From Flaccisagitta enflata (taxonomy: Eukaryota; Chaetognatha; Sagittoidea; Aphragmophora): 64,000 nt of DNA. The position numbers were made by a program, and so were the translations under genes. The stretch lies in NCBI GenBank assembly GCA_965153355.1, contig OZ231128.1, positions 52,204,001 through 52,268,000 on the forward strand, written 5' to 3'. Numbering within the stretch: position 1 is the first letter of the stretch; every line of letters begins with the position of its first letter. The notes under the pieces were generated by a model. It had not been told where the DNA came from and ran no database searches. It saw only the letters and a list, made by a program, of their open reading frames with translations. This document shows positions 47,432 to 59,491 of this stretch, one piece after another.

Positions 47432-48412
47432 GGCACAAGATGATTACCAGAAGGCATTCTGCGAAATGTTCGAACAACGCTCTGCCTTCAAAACCCCCAA
47501 ATATCTCAAGTCAATCACTCAGTTTTGATGTAAGAATTTTCTGCGTTTAGACTTTTTCTTTCAAAACTGATAACTATTTTCACTACTTAAAAAAGTTTCA
47601 AATTTACAAAGTATTCCAAAAAAGGCAACGATTTTCTTCCTTTGATTGACAAAACAATATTTTTGAGATATTCAGTAGGACACAGCAGCTAGTCAGACAA
47701 ATGGTCAGGGTCTGTACCGTGCAATATCTTATGAAGGATCTTTTATTCGTCAAAATTGTCAACAGTTACATACCATCCAGCAAGGGCTATAAACTACAAA
47801 GGCTAAATACTATCACGTATCACAATTTTCTAGCGTGTGACGCATTACTGAGCGCACAACAACATAAAGTTCATTCCACGAATGTTACTTATACTAGAAA
47901 AAACACGCATTGCTAAGAACAAGGTAGAGAAGGTTTAAGTCTGATTTAAACCTGGTTTAACCTGGTTTAACAGATACAGATATAGATACATCTGATTTCA
48001 ACCCAATATGATGTATGAGATTCAAAGAGGCGCAAATAACATAATTAAGATCATAATAAGTCAAAAATGTATTACAGAATAAAGGGGGGAAGGGTCTGGG
48101 GACTGAGAGGCATCATGACGGATCAGCTAGGGTTCGGGCTAGTGCTAAGCTTCAAAAATAGAATTCACCTATGTTTGTTATGCTTTAACCGGTTTAAATC
48201 TGGTTTAAGTCCGGCTTGAGTCTGGTTGATGTCTTGTTGTGATTGCGTGGTCTGTTTGTTTGTTTTTCTGTTTTAAACCTTCTCATGTCTTTTGAAACAA
48301 ACTTCAGATGTTCATGAAACATTACCGGTGTTATTGTCATGTCAATGGAAATTAATACGCGCACCACTTCTAGTTTTACATGAGACAGAATCTGAAAGGA
48401 ATGATAGAATCT

Positions 48413-49060
<648 letters not shown>

Positions 49061-49249
49061 CTTAGGGTTCTTTTTGAGGAAGAGGAAGAAGAGGAGGAGG
49101 AAGAAGAGAAGGAGGAAGAAGAGAAGGAGGAGGAGGAAGAGGAGGAGGCGAAGTAGAGGGTGCAGTTGTGGTTGGGGAGTGGCAAAATGGGGAAGGAAAG
49201 CAGAAAGAAAAAACAACAGGTCTCAATGTTTAACATTTCATCAATTTTT

Positions 49250-50690
49250 CTCTTGAAACAATCAAATTTTCAAATCTTTAGAGCTTCAAAACTTCAAAAC
49301 TTCAAAACTTCAAATCTTAAAATCTTAAAATGAAGTCACGTCTCATGTAATTGGGAAAAAAAGTCGACAAATACCATCGGCTTTTTGAGACCTACGGCGG
49401 AAATTGATTTTCCCTTTTTCTCACGGGGCGTTTGGGAAAGTTGGTAAAATTTGGGGCTCACTCTCACGTGGGACAGTGGAAATTCCTGAATATCTGTTCA
49501 CGCTGAAAACTGGGCCGATCGCATTTGGAACTCTCTCTTACCAGGGTTCCTCCTTTCGTTCCTCTTTTTCCTCCTTTTCCTCCTTTTGTTCCTCCTTGCA
49601 TTCCATTGGTCTTGATTTCCGGTTCCAATGACAAATCGACCATTTTCAGGCAACTATGGCAAAGTCAAAATGGCAGGATAAAGGTAAAAGTCAAATCCCT
49701 CATAACCATGGGCAAAAAAAAAATCGCACATTGCTTATTTCTACCCTAAGTTGGTGTAGCTTTTGCAAAAGTATATAAAATCTATGACCATTTTAAAGAG
49801 CTTCAAAAAATCTTTTATTTGAGTTGTTGAACGAAATTCTAACTTGAAAACTTTAGAAGCTATATCAATTTGAAAAAAAAAGTATCAAATTGAAATCTGA
49901 CAGGTATGACGTTTTTTACTTACTTGAATTCATGGACTAAATGTTTTTAATAGATTGCCATTTCTAAATGGATTGACTTGTGAAGGTCTGCTTGGCGCCA
50001 TTTTGTAGATAATGACTTATATTTTCATTTTCTCTTAAATTTTTTTTAGTTTCCTTTTGTCAGATATATTTCACATGCTTTTAAAGACAAAACTAAATCC
50101 ACAGAGTCCCTTCAATTGACAGATTATGATGGTGCTTACTTCAAACGGTTGCCATTTCTAAATGAATTGAGCGACAACTTTCTACTTGGTCTAGATATGT
50201 AGAACTTTTAAATATCTTTCAAATGGTCACTGATTTTTTGTATTTTTATTGAAATCAAGCCAGTCAAAGGCATCAAAAAATGTCATGTGCGTTTTTTTTT
50301 GCCCATGGTTACTCGCGCCCAGTGCAAGCGCCAGCCGAATGTTTCCTTGTGTAAGGCAACTGACAGGAAATGCTTCCCTCCCATCTAGCGACCACCTCCT
50401 CATTCACATGAATTTGACCACATGTTGCCTGACGGTCGGCCAATGATTGTGAAGAGGAGACAGTCAATCTTTCTCTCTCTCTCTTTGGTAACAATGGATG
50501 AATATGGCAGACTATTTATCTACTAGTATATATTCTAACCTTTTCTTGTCCCCCCTATTTACCGCATGCTAGATATCATTTTTCTTACTTTGTAATGGTA
50601 CTAATGCACTGCTCATCAACAGTTTTCATTGTTAGATGTGATGAACACACATATTGAGCAAATAAATAAATAAATAAATCAATCAATCAA
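49250..50690. other. No gene recognised
   Basis: Contains a repeat (49355-49520: TTTCCCTTTTTCTCACGGGG, GTTCACGCTGAAAAC) also found at 45660-45790 and 44700-44790, and AT-rich sequence. The last DUF229 exon may lie here but I could not fix it. Confidence 0.4.
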
Positions 50691-50739
50691 CCGGCGGCTT
50701 TTGGGGGAGATCGGGAGAGGACTGGTCAAAAACTCTGTT

Positions 50740-50921
<182 letters not shown>

Positions 50922-51325
50922 TGTCTGTTACTACATTTGAAGGTAACAATAGACTCAGGAAGTATGGTCAATCCTTGTTCTAGATCAAAGAAAACTGGGA
51001 GTAAATGTTAAAACACCTGCTCTTGCATTGCTAAGAAAGAAGTAAAGAAAGAAAGAAGAAAAGAAAAAAGAATGACAGGAAAAGAAAAAGAAAGAAAGAA
51101 AAAGAAGCAAACAAAGCATTTAGGCAAGAGCAGTAACTCTGAAAAAGAAGCAAACAAAGCATTTAGGCAAGAGCAGTAACTCTGAAGAGTAAAAAGAAAT
51201 CAGTCCCGCACACAAGTCTGCCAAAGGGAAGGCCTTGCCATACATGCACATAACGCGCGAGTAGGAAGGATAATGATGTAGGTGTGTGTGTGTGTATGTG
51301 TATGTGTGTGCGTGTGCATGTGTGT

Positions 51326-51400
<75 letters not shown>

Positions 51401-51523
51401 TGTGTGTCTGTGTGTTTGTGTTTAAGTGTGTCTGCACGTGTGTGGTTGGGTGTGTCTGTGTGTACGTGTTTTAGTGTGTATGTTTCTGTGTGTGTTGCGA
51501 TTAGTAATTTGTGGATTGCGCAC

Positions 51524-51646
51524 CTGCAGTATCTTCCCGGAATTCCAGCGTCTTTACATTTCCGGTCTGCTGGAATTTCCGTCAGCAGAGAATAGCTTTG
51601 ATAAGGCGGTAGTTGCCCTTCTTCATCCGGAAAGTCGTTGCGCCAT
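51524..51646 (-). CDS. DUF229 sulfatase-like protein, exon D (C-terminal Cys-rich block)
   Basis: This 123-nt minus-strand exon has the acceptor GACAAATCAG before 51646. It starts with A, completing AG+A = Arg from exon C. The peptide runs WRNDFPDEEGQLPPYQSYSL, then LTEIPADRKCKDAGIPGRYC. DUF229 proteins end with the same order: a Gly/Tyr-Ser-Leu-Phe turn, ...IP..R.C.DA.IP..YC.C. I place the donor at CTGCAG/GTGCGC (51524/51523), but the frame stays open for many more codons into a (CA)n run, so the exon could be longer. The final exon, about 40-60 residues in relatives, was not identified below 51500. Confidence 0.8.
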
Positions 51647-51702
51647 CTGATTTGTCATTCAATTCAATTTCAATGAAATCTTGTTCATAAGTGTGGTTAT
51701 TT

Positions 51703-52056
51703 GTCTAGATGTAGCAGATGTTCACCTGTCATAGCTATTTGTTTGTAGATGTAACAGATGTTTACCTGTCTTGGCTATTTGTTTGTAAATGTAGCAGATG
51801 TCTATCTGGCTATTTGTTTGTAGATGTAGCAGATGTTCACCTGTCTTGGCTATTTGTTTGTAAATGTAGACGATGTTTACCTGGCTATTTGTTTGTAGAT
51901 GTAGCAGATGATTACCTGTCTTGGCTATTTGTTTTTAAATGTAGCAGATATTTACCTGGCTATTTGTTTGTGGATGTAGCAGATGTTTACCTGTCTTGGC
52001 TATTTGTTTGTAGATGAAGCAGATGTTTACCTGTCATGGGTATTTGTTTGTAGATG
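51703..52056. repeat. ~40-bp satellite in DUF229 intron, block 1
   Basis: Units TTTGTTTGTAGATGTAGCAG + ATGTTYACCTGTCTTGGCTA. On the minus strand each full unit contains GACAG/GTRAAC, a donor-like site. Some units are shortened to about 28 bp. Confidence 0.92.
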
Positions 52057-52058
52057 TA

Positions 52059-52651
52059 CCGGGTCTTTAAATCGGATTGACTTAATGTAAATCTTTAACG
52101 AATTAAAAATACTTGGCATTAAGTCTTCAAATTTTCAGTGTATATTGGTAACATTTTACCATTCTCACATAATCTCAATATCAAGCAATTGATTATTAAA
52201 AGTCAGCATCACTTAGGATAAAGCTACCTTTTTTGTGGCAAGATCATTTTTTAGTGGTATTTCTTTGGGGAAACTGTTTTTGTCAGCTAGCAAATTTCAA
52301 AGTAGTTGACTTCAAACAAATTAATTGTATCAAATATATGATCATGGCTTAAACAACCAAAAATCTACAAATTATCTTTCAAACAAGACCAGTCTCAAGG
52401 TTCTAGCGCCTATTGGTTTGGAAACCATGCGCTGATAAAGTAACAAAAAGGACTCAAATGAGTTGACTTTGCCTAAAAAAGAAGCTCATTCAATCTTTTG
52501 CTAACTCCCAACAAAGAAACGCTCAATACTGAAATTTGGCCTGAGGATTGATAGCATATTACTAACATACACTGAGAATTTGAAGAATTTTTACCCAGTA
52601 GTTTTTAAGTTACAAAGGTTTACAAAAAGTCAATCCGATTAAAAGACCCTG
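52059..52651. mobile_element. Mariner-type MITE inside the 40-bp satellite
   Basis: Termini CCGGGTCTTTAAATCGGATT and the complement of CAGGGTCTTTTAATCGGATT, about 25 bp, flanked by TA on both sides. Removing it restores the satellite unit (GATGTAACAGATG). Length 593 bp, AT-rich, no transposase. Confidence 0.82.
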
Positions 52652-52653
52652 TA

Positions 52654-53650
52654 ACAGATGTTCACCGGTTGTGGGTATTTCTTTGTAGATGTAGCAGATG
52701 TTTACCTGTCATTGCTATTTGTTTGTAGATGTAGCAGATGTTTACCTGTCATTGCTATTTGTTTGTAGATGTAGCAAATGTTTACCTGACAAAGCTAGTT
52801 TTGTTTGTAGATGTAGCAGATGCTAACCTGTAATGGCTATTTGTATGTAGATATACCAGATGTTTACCTGTCTTGGTTATTTGTTTGTAGATGTAGCAGA
52901 TGTTCACTTGTCATAGCTATTTGTTCGTAGATGAAGCAGATGCTTACGTATCATGGGTATTTGTTTTTACCTGTAGCAGATGTTCACTTGTCATAGCTAT
53001 TTGATGGTAGATAAAGCAGATGTTTACCTGTCATGGCTATTTGTTTGTAGATGTAGCAGATGTTTACCTGTCATGGTTGCGGAGTAGTGATGTTATCCAA
53101 CCTTCATATGCTTACCAGTATTTGTTTGTGGATGTAGCAGATGTTCACTTGTTATAGCTATTTGTTTTAAGATGTAGCAGATGTCTACCTGTCATGGCTT
53201 TTTTTGTAGATGTAACAGATGTTTACCTGTCATGTATATTTGTTTGTAGATGAAGCAGATATTTACCATTCATGGGTGTTTGTTTGTAGATTTAGCAGAT
53301 GTTAACTTGTCATAGCTATTTGTTTGTATATGTAGCAGATGAATACCTGTCCTGGCTATTTGTTTGTAGATGTAGCAGATGTTTACCTGGCTATTTGTTT
53401 GTAGATGTAGCAGATGTTCACCTGTCTTGGCTATTTGTTTGTAGATACAGCAGATGTTTACCTGTCTTGGATATTTGTTTGTAGATATAGTAGATGTTCA
53501 CCTGTCTTGGCTTTTTGTTTGTAGATATAGCAGAGGTTCACCTGTCATGGCTATTTGTGGGAGATGTTCACCTGTCATGGCTATTTGTTTGTAAATGTAG
53601 CAGATGTTCACCTGTCTTGGCTATTTGTTTGTAGATGTAGCAGATGTTGC
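52654..53650. repeat. ~40-bp satellite in DUF229 intron, block 2
   Basis: Same unit, about 24 copies, running up to and overlapping the 3' end of exon C. A short unique stretch interrupts it at about 53080-53120. Confidence 0.92.
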
Positions 53651-53728
53651 AGAGTTTTGTGGATGTCAAATGAGGAGACGAGTCTTTTAGAGTTTATTTT
53701 GGCAGCGGCGACCAAATCGGGATATTGG
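53612..53728 (-). CDS. DUF229 sulfatase-like protein, exon C
   Basis: This 117-nt minus-strand exon has the acceptor TATCCAAAAG before 53728 and the donor GACAG/GTGAAC at 53612/53611. Joined to exon B it reads WFKSQYPDLVAAAKINSKR and then LVSSFDIHKTLQHLLHLQ. This is the DUF229 block (KYP.L...L..N...LTTPFDIH.TL..LL). It starts with one base and ends with two, which fits exons B and D. The last ~40 bases (CAACATCTGCTACATCTAC and onward) and the donor are the seed of the satellite that fills the next intron. Donor-like CAG/GT copies are therefore repeated downstream, and the exact donor is ambiguous by whole satellite units. A degraded family A element sits about 35 bp upstream of the acceptor. 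Confidence 0.83.
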
Positions 53729-53762
53729 CTTTTGGATAGAATTGAAATGAAATTTAGAAGAT

Positions 53763-53918
53763 TGGATGGATACACAGCAACCCCAGTCACATGCAGGTGG
53801 TCAGGAGCAATGATAAACAATGCTTAACAAGCATTTGGGCAGGAGCAAAAAATTGCTAAAATTGCACATTTAAGCCAAAAAAGCAACCGACCAACCAACT
53901 AATGGACTCGACTAAAAT
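53763..53918 (+). mobile_element. Family A element, degraded, next to DUF229 exon C
   Basis: GGATGGATACACAGCAACCC start, CATGCAGGTGGTCAGGAGCA, ACCGACCAACC, end CTCGACTAAAA. Confidence 0.6.
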
Positions 53919-54013
53919 GTTGATAGTTGGCTAATTCTGCCCAGAAATAAAAGCTCAGTGTTGTATGTTATGAGCCCAATAAAACAGATGGAGAAGGCTT
54001 GTGCTAGGATTAC

Positions 54014-54198
54014 TTTTAAGTCGAGTGCACGCGACTCTACACCCCGCTTTGTCTGTCGGTTGGTTGGTCGGTCACACTTTACTTTTTTTATGATTTTTTT
54101 TTTTAACCTCACTGCTCCTGCCCAAATGGTCTAGCGACCTTAGATATGGCCCCTGCCCACCCGCACGCTTCTTGGGCAGCCGTGTATCCGGCCTTGTT
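54014..54198 (-). mobile_element. Family A element, complete
   Basis: TTTTAAGTCGAGTGCACGCG start, TCGGTTGGTTGGTCGG, CACTGCTCCTGCCC, end GCCGTGTATCCGGCCTTGTT. Confidence 0.88.
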
Positions 54199-54858
54199 TA
54201 AATATTGAGGTGGATGCCCTCTTTGAAAAGAACTCATTGGAAAAGCAAAGTAATCTCAACCAACGTGTAAGACCCATCTGAATCAATATGTATTTTACTA
54301 TGCCCCTTCTGAATCAGAATGTTTCTTTGGGAAAGAATCAAGAAAACATTTTTCAATTTTTGAGTTTCGCTTAGGAATCAATTCATTCCATTTTGGCTTG
54401 AGGCATTTTAGGGAAGTCCAGGAGCAACTAGGCTTGCCTCAGGCTGGGGTTGAAATTGATACAGGGTGAAGGAGGGAACTTTTTTACAATTTCTGGAACA
54501 AAGCAGAGCAGTGTCGGACCAATACTTTTCAAGTAATGAGTTTTTTTTATCTTTTTTTTTTATCATTCCTTCGCAGATAGAATCTAAATCACAACTTAAA
54601 AAACAAAAATATATTGATAAATCATTCATCAATTTGCATGAAATTTGGTATGGAGTCTCAAAATGGAGGCACTCAACCTTTATCTCATGATAATACAGAC
54701 TTCGGTCGCCTTGTATCTGGCCCTATTTCCTTGTTAATGAGAGCAACAATGACTATCTCTCTCTCTTCCTCTCTCTTTCTTTCTCTTTCTCTCTTTCTCT
54801 TTTTCTCTCTTTCTCTCTTCTTTCTTTCTTTCTTTCTCTCTCTCTTTCTTCCTCTCTT

Positions 54859-54973
<115 letters not shown>

Positions 54974-55162
54974 TTCTTTCTCTCTCTCTCTTTCTTTCTT
55001 TCTCTCTCTCTCTTTCTCTCTCGCACTCAATTTCATGGAAAGATAGAGAGAAAAGGCAGGATCATCTTCAATGAAACACATTTTACAATTTTTTCCGGAC
55101 GATGATAGCCGCCAATATTGGTAGATATTGATTCAGAAGGGGCATACTTACATTGCAAGTAC

Positions 55163-55244
55163 CTTTTGAACCAAGTGGGAAAGACGAGAAAGAGGAAGGG
55201 CAAGTTCAACTCCTTTTGTCCAATGTCAGTTATTGGAAACTTAC
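55163..55244 (-). CDS. DUF229 sulfatase-like protein, exon B
   Basis: This 82-nt exon is on the minus strand. The acceptor CCCCATTAG precedes 55244 and the donor CAAAAG/GTACTT follows 55163. It opens with two bases that complete the codon left by exon A (A+GT = Ser) and ends with two bases that join exon C (AG+C = Ser). The peptide continues exon A into KFPITDIGQKELNLPFLFLV followed by FPTWFK. This matches the DUF229 block usually read as G(Q/R).EE.LPFLFIVLP.WF, which directly follows SDHG.R.G. A second GTAAGT just downstream would also be a donor, but it breaks the phase with exon C, so I chose GTACTT. The flanking intron holds (CT)n and a CGGCGATAGCCGCC-type repeat. Confidence 0.82.
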
Positions 55245-55545
55245 CTAATGGGGAAATGGATATTCAATCAGAGTATGTATACATTAGAATTTCGGCAATC
55301 CAGCTCCAATTTTTAAATTCAGTTCAACCTTCACATAGCCGAATCGAAAAACCCATTCAATGACTCGAAAGCACTAGATTAGCTTATCAGAGTTTCTTTA
55401 TCATAATCCACTTTAAAATTGTACGTCAAAGTTGAAATACAGTAATTCCTTGCCACTAGTAAGGCAAACCCGCCATTGACGCACGTAATTTCCAGTCTCG
55501 TTATAATTTCCATAGTTATTTCATTGTTATTGGCAAATAGTCGCA

Positions 55546-56346
55546 AAAGCGTTAGATGGTCAGCTGTACCCGTTGCCCCTATGTGAGTTTATGTGGATGT
55601 GTGATGATGAGAGGGACAGCAGCCCCGTAGGGGCCGATCACCTATGCTGTTCTAGAAAGTGTGTGATTTGAACCTTTGGGCTGGGATATGGGTGTCAAGG
55701 TTTGATATTAGTCATCAGGCCCTGAAGGACCCAGTGGCCTATGCTTAACACTAGGATTTGAGCCTCAAGGCTGGGGTTTGGGCGTGAAGGCTGGAATATT
55801 GGCTTCAAGGCTGTGATTTAGGCTTCCTGGCTGGGATTTGGGTTGAAGGCTTTGATTTGAGTCTTAAGCCTGGGATTTGAGCCTTAAGGCCTGGGCTATG
55901 GGCCTTGAAGCTAGGATTTGGGCCTTGAGCTTGGGATTTGGGCCTTGAGGCTGGGCCTTCATGCCGGAATTAGCATCTTGATATGGGGGACGTAGGAGGA
56001 GGAGAAGAACATCAGAAATAAAGGATGATTTTAAACAATTTCCTTTCTGCATTCTTAGTCCCGGCGCTTTAAAATTAGAAATACTTGCCCAATTGAGCTC
56101 ACAATTAGAATTCCAAATCAGCATATTGTTCTTCACTATTAGGACAGCGGTCCTAATTTTTCTCTTTTCCGTTTAGGAATAAACAAATTATGAAAAAAAG
56201 ATCTGATATACCTATCAGCTAATGAATAAGGAGGTTATCTAGGCAATGAGTGTGGGAGCTTTTCCCCAATGGAAGGAGAAGAAGGAGAAATTTCTGCATA
56301 TGTGAAAGCATAGGTCATTGGCCACTTCGGGGCTGCTGCCCAAAAA
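55546..56346. mobile_element. Family D foldback element
   Basis: Extended left end GTCGCAAAAGCGTTAGATGG then TCAGCTGTACCCGTTGCCCC; GGGACAGCAGCCCCGTAGGG; interior GAGGCTGGGATTTGGGCCTT satellite; right GTGAAAGCATAGGTCATTGG, GGGGCTGCTGCCCAAAAA. In the intron between DUF229 exons A and B. Confidence 0.78.
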
Positions 56347-56475
56347 GCAGTGTTAATATGAATAAAAAATTTTTCTAGGAATATGCTTCAGTGTAGCTCA
56401 ACAGTATTGTGATTTTGGCAATAAGGCATGATTTTGTTGTTGACACGCGCTCTTGTTAAGCTCTAAACTGCATAC

Positions 56476-56744
56476 TTCCATGCCGATATCCATGATCACT
56501 CAAGAAGACGAGAATTCCATTATCCAAGTCCCCATTCGCTTTCATCGCCTGGAGGAGTTGCTTAGTGGGTTTGTCTGCCGCTTTAAGGTTGTTGAGATTG
56601 TCGTGGGACCAGTCACACGTCCATGTCCAAGTAAATAAAACATCTTTAGGAAAATGGGGCCGATGAGCCGATAAAAAGTTGAGGAACCATTCGTGCAAAA
56701 TGTCACCGTAACGACGACCGCGGAAACATTGATCTTGGGAATAA
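56476..56744 (-). CDS. DUF229 sulfatase-like protein, exon A (metal-binding part)
   Basis: This is an internal exon of 269 nt on the minus strand. The acceptor is CCCTCAG before 56744 and the donor is GGAA/GTATGC at 56476/56475. It starts with the last base of a split codon, has 89 full codons and leaves one base. The peptide holds CFRGRRYGDILHEW, then FTWTWTCDWSHDNLN, a charged helix, and LDNGILVFLSDHGYRHG. The SDHG motif is the Asp-His metal-ligand motif of alkaline-phosphatase-fold enzymes, and the order Cys/Gly/Arg, SHD, LDN, SDHG is that of DUF229. By family knowledge these are secreted or type II membrane proteins related to sulfatases; the substrate is unknown. Exons B, C and D follow in matching phase. 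The exon or exons with the catalytic IDS..R region should lie upstream, above 56744, and I did not find them. A family A element lies just upstream in the intron. Confidence 0.85.
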
Positions 56745-56775
56745 CTGAGGGAAGGAAGAGAGGATATTGGGCGTG

Positions 56776-57130
56776 TTTTTCGTCGCGTGCAATGCGACTC
56801 TACACCGGTTGGTTGGTTGGTCAGTTGGTGCGTCACACTATCAATTTTATCATTTCTAGTCCTCTAAGTCATTTTAAGTCATTCTTGGTCATTTTAACTT
56901 ATTTTTATCCTTTTAGTCAAGTTAGTCATTTAAGGTCATCTAAAGTCATTCCAAGTCATTCTAAGTCATTCTAAGACCTACTAAGTCATTCTATGTCCTA
57001 ATTCCTTCTGAGTCACTTTTAGTCATTTTTGTCATTTTAGTCAATTTTGCCATTTTTGTCATTTAAAGTCATTTAATGTCATTCAAAGTCATTCTAAGTC
57101 TTTTTAAGTCATTTTAAGTCATTTTTATCT
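56776..57130 (-). mobile_element. Family A element carrying an AAGTCATTTT satellite
   Basis: TCGTCGCGTGCAATGCGACT start, GGTTGGTTGGTCAGTTGG, then about 250 bp of degenerate AAGTCATTTT decamers; right end not seen. Confidence 0.65.
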
Positions 57131-57473
57131 TGAAATTCAAGGTAACTCATTTTATTCTTTCTTCTGTAAAATTTGAATGAATTAAGCTACAAAACTCTGC
57201 TCGGTCGCATTTGATGGCATTTTTGCAGAGCTCATTGATGGTCACCAATTTTTGAACGTTTTCTTGAATATTTTGCTCAGAATATAGAAAAACATGGCGG
57301 ACTCTTTATTCGACCAAGATAGTATTCAATCTTGACATAGTAGTATGCTTTACATAAATCAACATACTTTTAAGAGGAATGGAAAATCTATTTTTCCCCT
57401 GTTTGATAATGTCATACCCTGGTTACATGCCAAATTTCAGACCTTTATGTCATTTCTAACTTGCGATATTGAT

Positions 57474-57711
57474 TTTTAGTCGCTTGCACGCAACTCTACA
57501 ATCCACTCTGTCCGTCTGTTTGTTGGTACGTCTCTCAGTAGCGCTCAGCTTTTTTTCCTCCTTTTACATCATTATAAGTCATTTTATGTTTTTTGAAGTT
57601 ATTTCAAATCAATTTACATCAAGTCTCCTAGTCTTTTGGTCTTTTAGTCTTTTAGTCTTTTGGTCTTATGGTCTTAACAACCACACGCGACTGTAAGGTG
57701 TTGGCCTTGTT
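57474..57711 (-). mobile_element. Family A element carrying AAGTCATTTT and GGTCTTTTA arrays
   Basis: TTTTTAGTCGCTTGCACGCA start, CCGTCTGTTTG, then CATTATAAGTCATTTTATG, then TCTTTTAG repeats and the end ACGCGACTGTAAGGTG then TTGGCCTTGTT. Confidence 0.75.
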
Positions 57712-58975
57712 TAAGAAAGTGTCCTTATATGTTGACAGCTTGTCACGCCATGTCATACTGTTTTTCACAAAAATTTACATAATTGAATACAGTTTAAGAC
57801 TAAGTGGTTTTTTCTATATGACTTGAAAGAGTATCAAATTTTAAGCTTGGAACTTAAATCTCAAGTTGATTTTGGCCGGCCGGGTTTACAGGAGAAACTG
57901 TTGTAGTCTGTGTATTTGTGTGTCTGTCTAAAACCTTCTCATATCTTTTGAACCAGACTTCAGAAGTTCATGAAACTTTACCAATGTTATCTTTATGTCA
58001 ATGGGAGCTTGTGTATCAATTTTCAGAAAAATTCATAAACTTGTACTACCCTTTGCCCATTATCTTTGTAGTAATGTTTTACTGGACTTAGGCGATTTAC
58101 ATAGGTAGAGGGTAATAACATTATAGTGGTCATCATCATCCTCTATTGATATCATTTTCAAATTTTGTCATCCTTTTCAAATTTTGTCATCATTGATTTT
58201 CTTTTATTAAATTGTTGTTTTGTTGTGTTCATTCTCGAGTGGCGTTTACGCAATGAGAAAGATTCTAAAATAAGTCCCCATTCGGGGATTGTAATTTTGA
58301 AGCTTTTTTTTCTTGCAATACCATGTTAATAAATCTAAAGAACCCTCCTTGATTAGTAAATTTACATAAACACTTGTTCATTTCCTTGAAATATTTTGTC
58401 ATTTGCTTGACAATGTTGAGATAGCGATAGTCCGGCCTTTTGCCCAAGGCACATTGTAGACCTGATCGATCCAGGATGGAGGAGGCTATTGCCATTAATT
58501 TGACCTTAAATGGGCCACCTTGTCACGGATATTGGGCTACTTACTGACCTTGTTCCTAGATTGTGTCATCTTTGCTGTCCCTCAACTGGAGATAGGCTAC
58601 TCTTGCCCTTGTGGAATTGTTTGTAAGACCTCATTGCCAATCAGCTATGACACCCGAGTGAAAGAAGGAGAAAACTGCATAATTAACTAGATATGATAGT
58701 TGCCTTCTTAGTTTGAACTCACTGAATTGAGCTGATAATGATGATAATGAGGTTGGAGCTAAGGGCGGTCGACGTGCGACTGAGACCTCATTTATTAGAC
58801 CTGACTTGAATAGCAGAAATTTCTTTGGGTAGTATCCGCTAAACACTAATGAGCCACGCAGAGTCAAGACTAGCAAGCAACTAAAATACTAATTAATTCC
58901 CATCAAAATCATAATAACGATATGGCTATAGCACCTAGACAACAACATGAGCGGGTATAACTAGATATCAAACTT

Positions 58976-59178
58976 AACAAGGCCGGATACACGGCTACCC
59001 TAGTCGCATGCGGGTGGGCAGGAGCAGTGCTGGAGAAGGTCACTGGGGCATCTGGGCAGGAGCCGTATGCTCAAAAAGCTCAAAAACGCCGAAAAAGTAA
59101 AAAGGGGACGACCAACCGACCAACCGACCGACCGACCGACATAGCGGGGTGTAGAGTCGCGTAGCACGCGACTAAAAA
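58976..59178 (+). mobile_element. Family A element, complete
   Basis: AACAAGGCCGGATACACGGC to CGCGTAGCACGCGACTAAAA; closely similar to the copies at 28014 and 45454, including CAAAAAGCTCAAAAACGCC. Confidence 0.92.
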
Positions 59179-59267
59179 ATGCATAACGATATAAGCTGTA
59201 AACAAACAATTGACCAACAGCAATATGCAAATGAGACCACTATTAATCTCCTCAATGGATCGTTTAC

Positions 59268-59387
59268 CTGATTTCCGGCCCAAACTGTCGCATGTGTGGT
59301 ATTTGGACGTTTCCCAATCATCACCAAAAAGAGTCCAAAATCCTTTGGCGCCAAATTCACTCCAAATGTATTTCTTTGTTTAAAATT
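59268..59387 (-). CDS. Unidentified internal exon with strong splice sites
   Basis: On the minus strand a 120-nt segment is bounded by a very good acceptor (TTTCTGCCCCTTAG) and a perfect donor (AATCAG/GTAAACG). It is open in phase 0 from end to end (40 codons), beginning NFKQRNTFGVNLAPKDFGLF and ending ...RPNTTHATVWAGNQ. Composition looks coding (NTT sequon, mixed hydrophobic and charged residues). I do not recognise the domain. It lies 2.5 kb upstream of DUF229 exon A on the same strand and could belong to that gene, though it does not match the DUF229 blocks I know. A family A element starts 90 bp downstream in the adjoining intron. Confidence 0.5.
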
Positions 59388-59491
59388 CTAAGGGGCAGAA
59401 AGGGAGTGGAAAAGGATGTACGAAATGTGCAACAATATAAGTAAACATGCAAAATATCAGCCCTCTCAGGCAAGTTATTAAGCTTCTACAT

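Noticed and set aside
53080-53125. Possible exon in the satellite gap
   Set aside because: Only about 45 bp of unique sequence, no splice-bounded frame.
58265-58495. Minus-strand frame with CALGKRPDYRYLN, weakly like the DUF229 Cys-Gly-Arg block
   Set aside because: Similarity ends after about 25 residues, the phase of the possible acceptor differs from exon A and no donor is clear. May be a remnant of a duplicated exon, but too weak to annotate.
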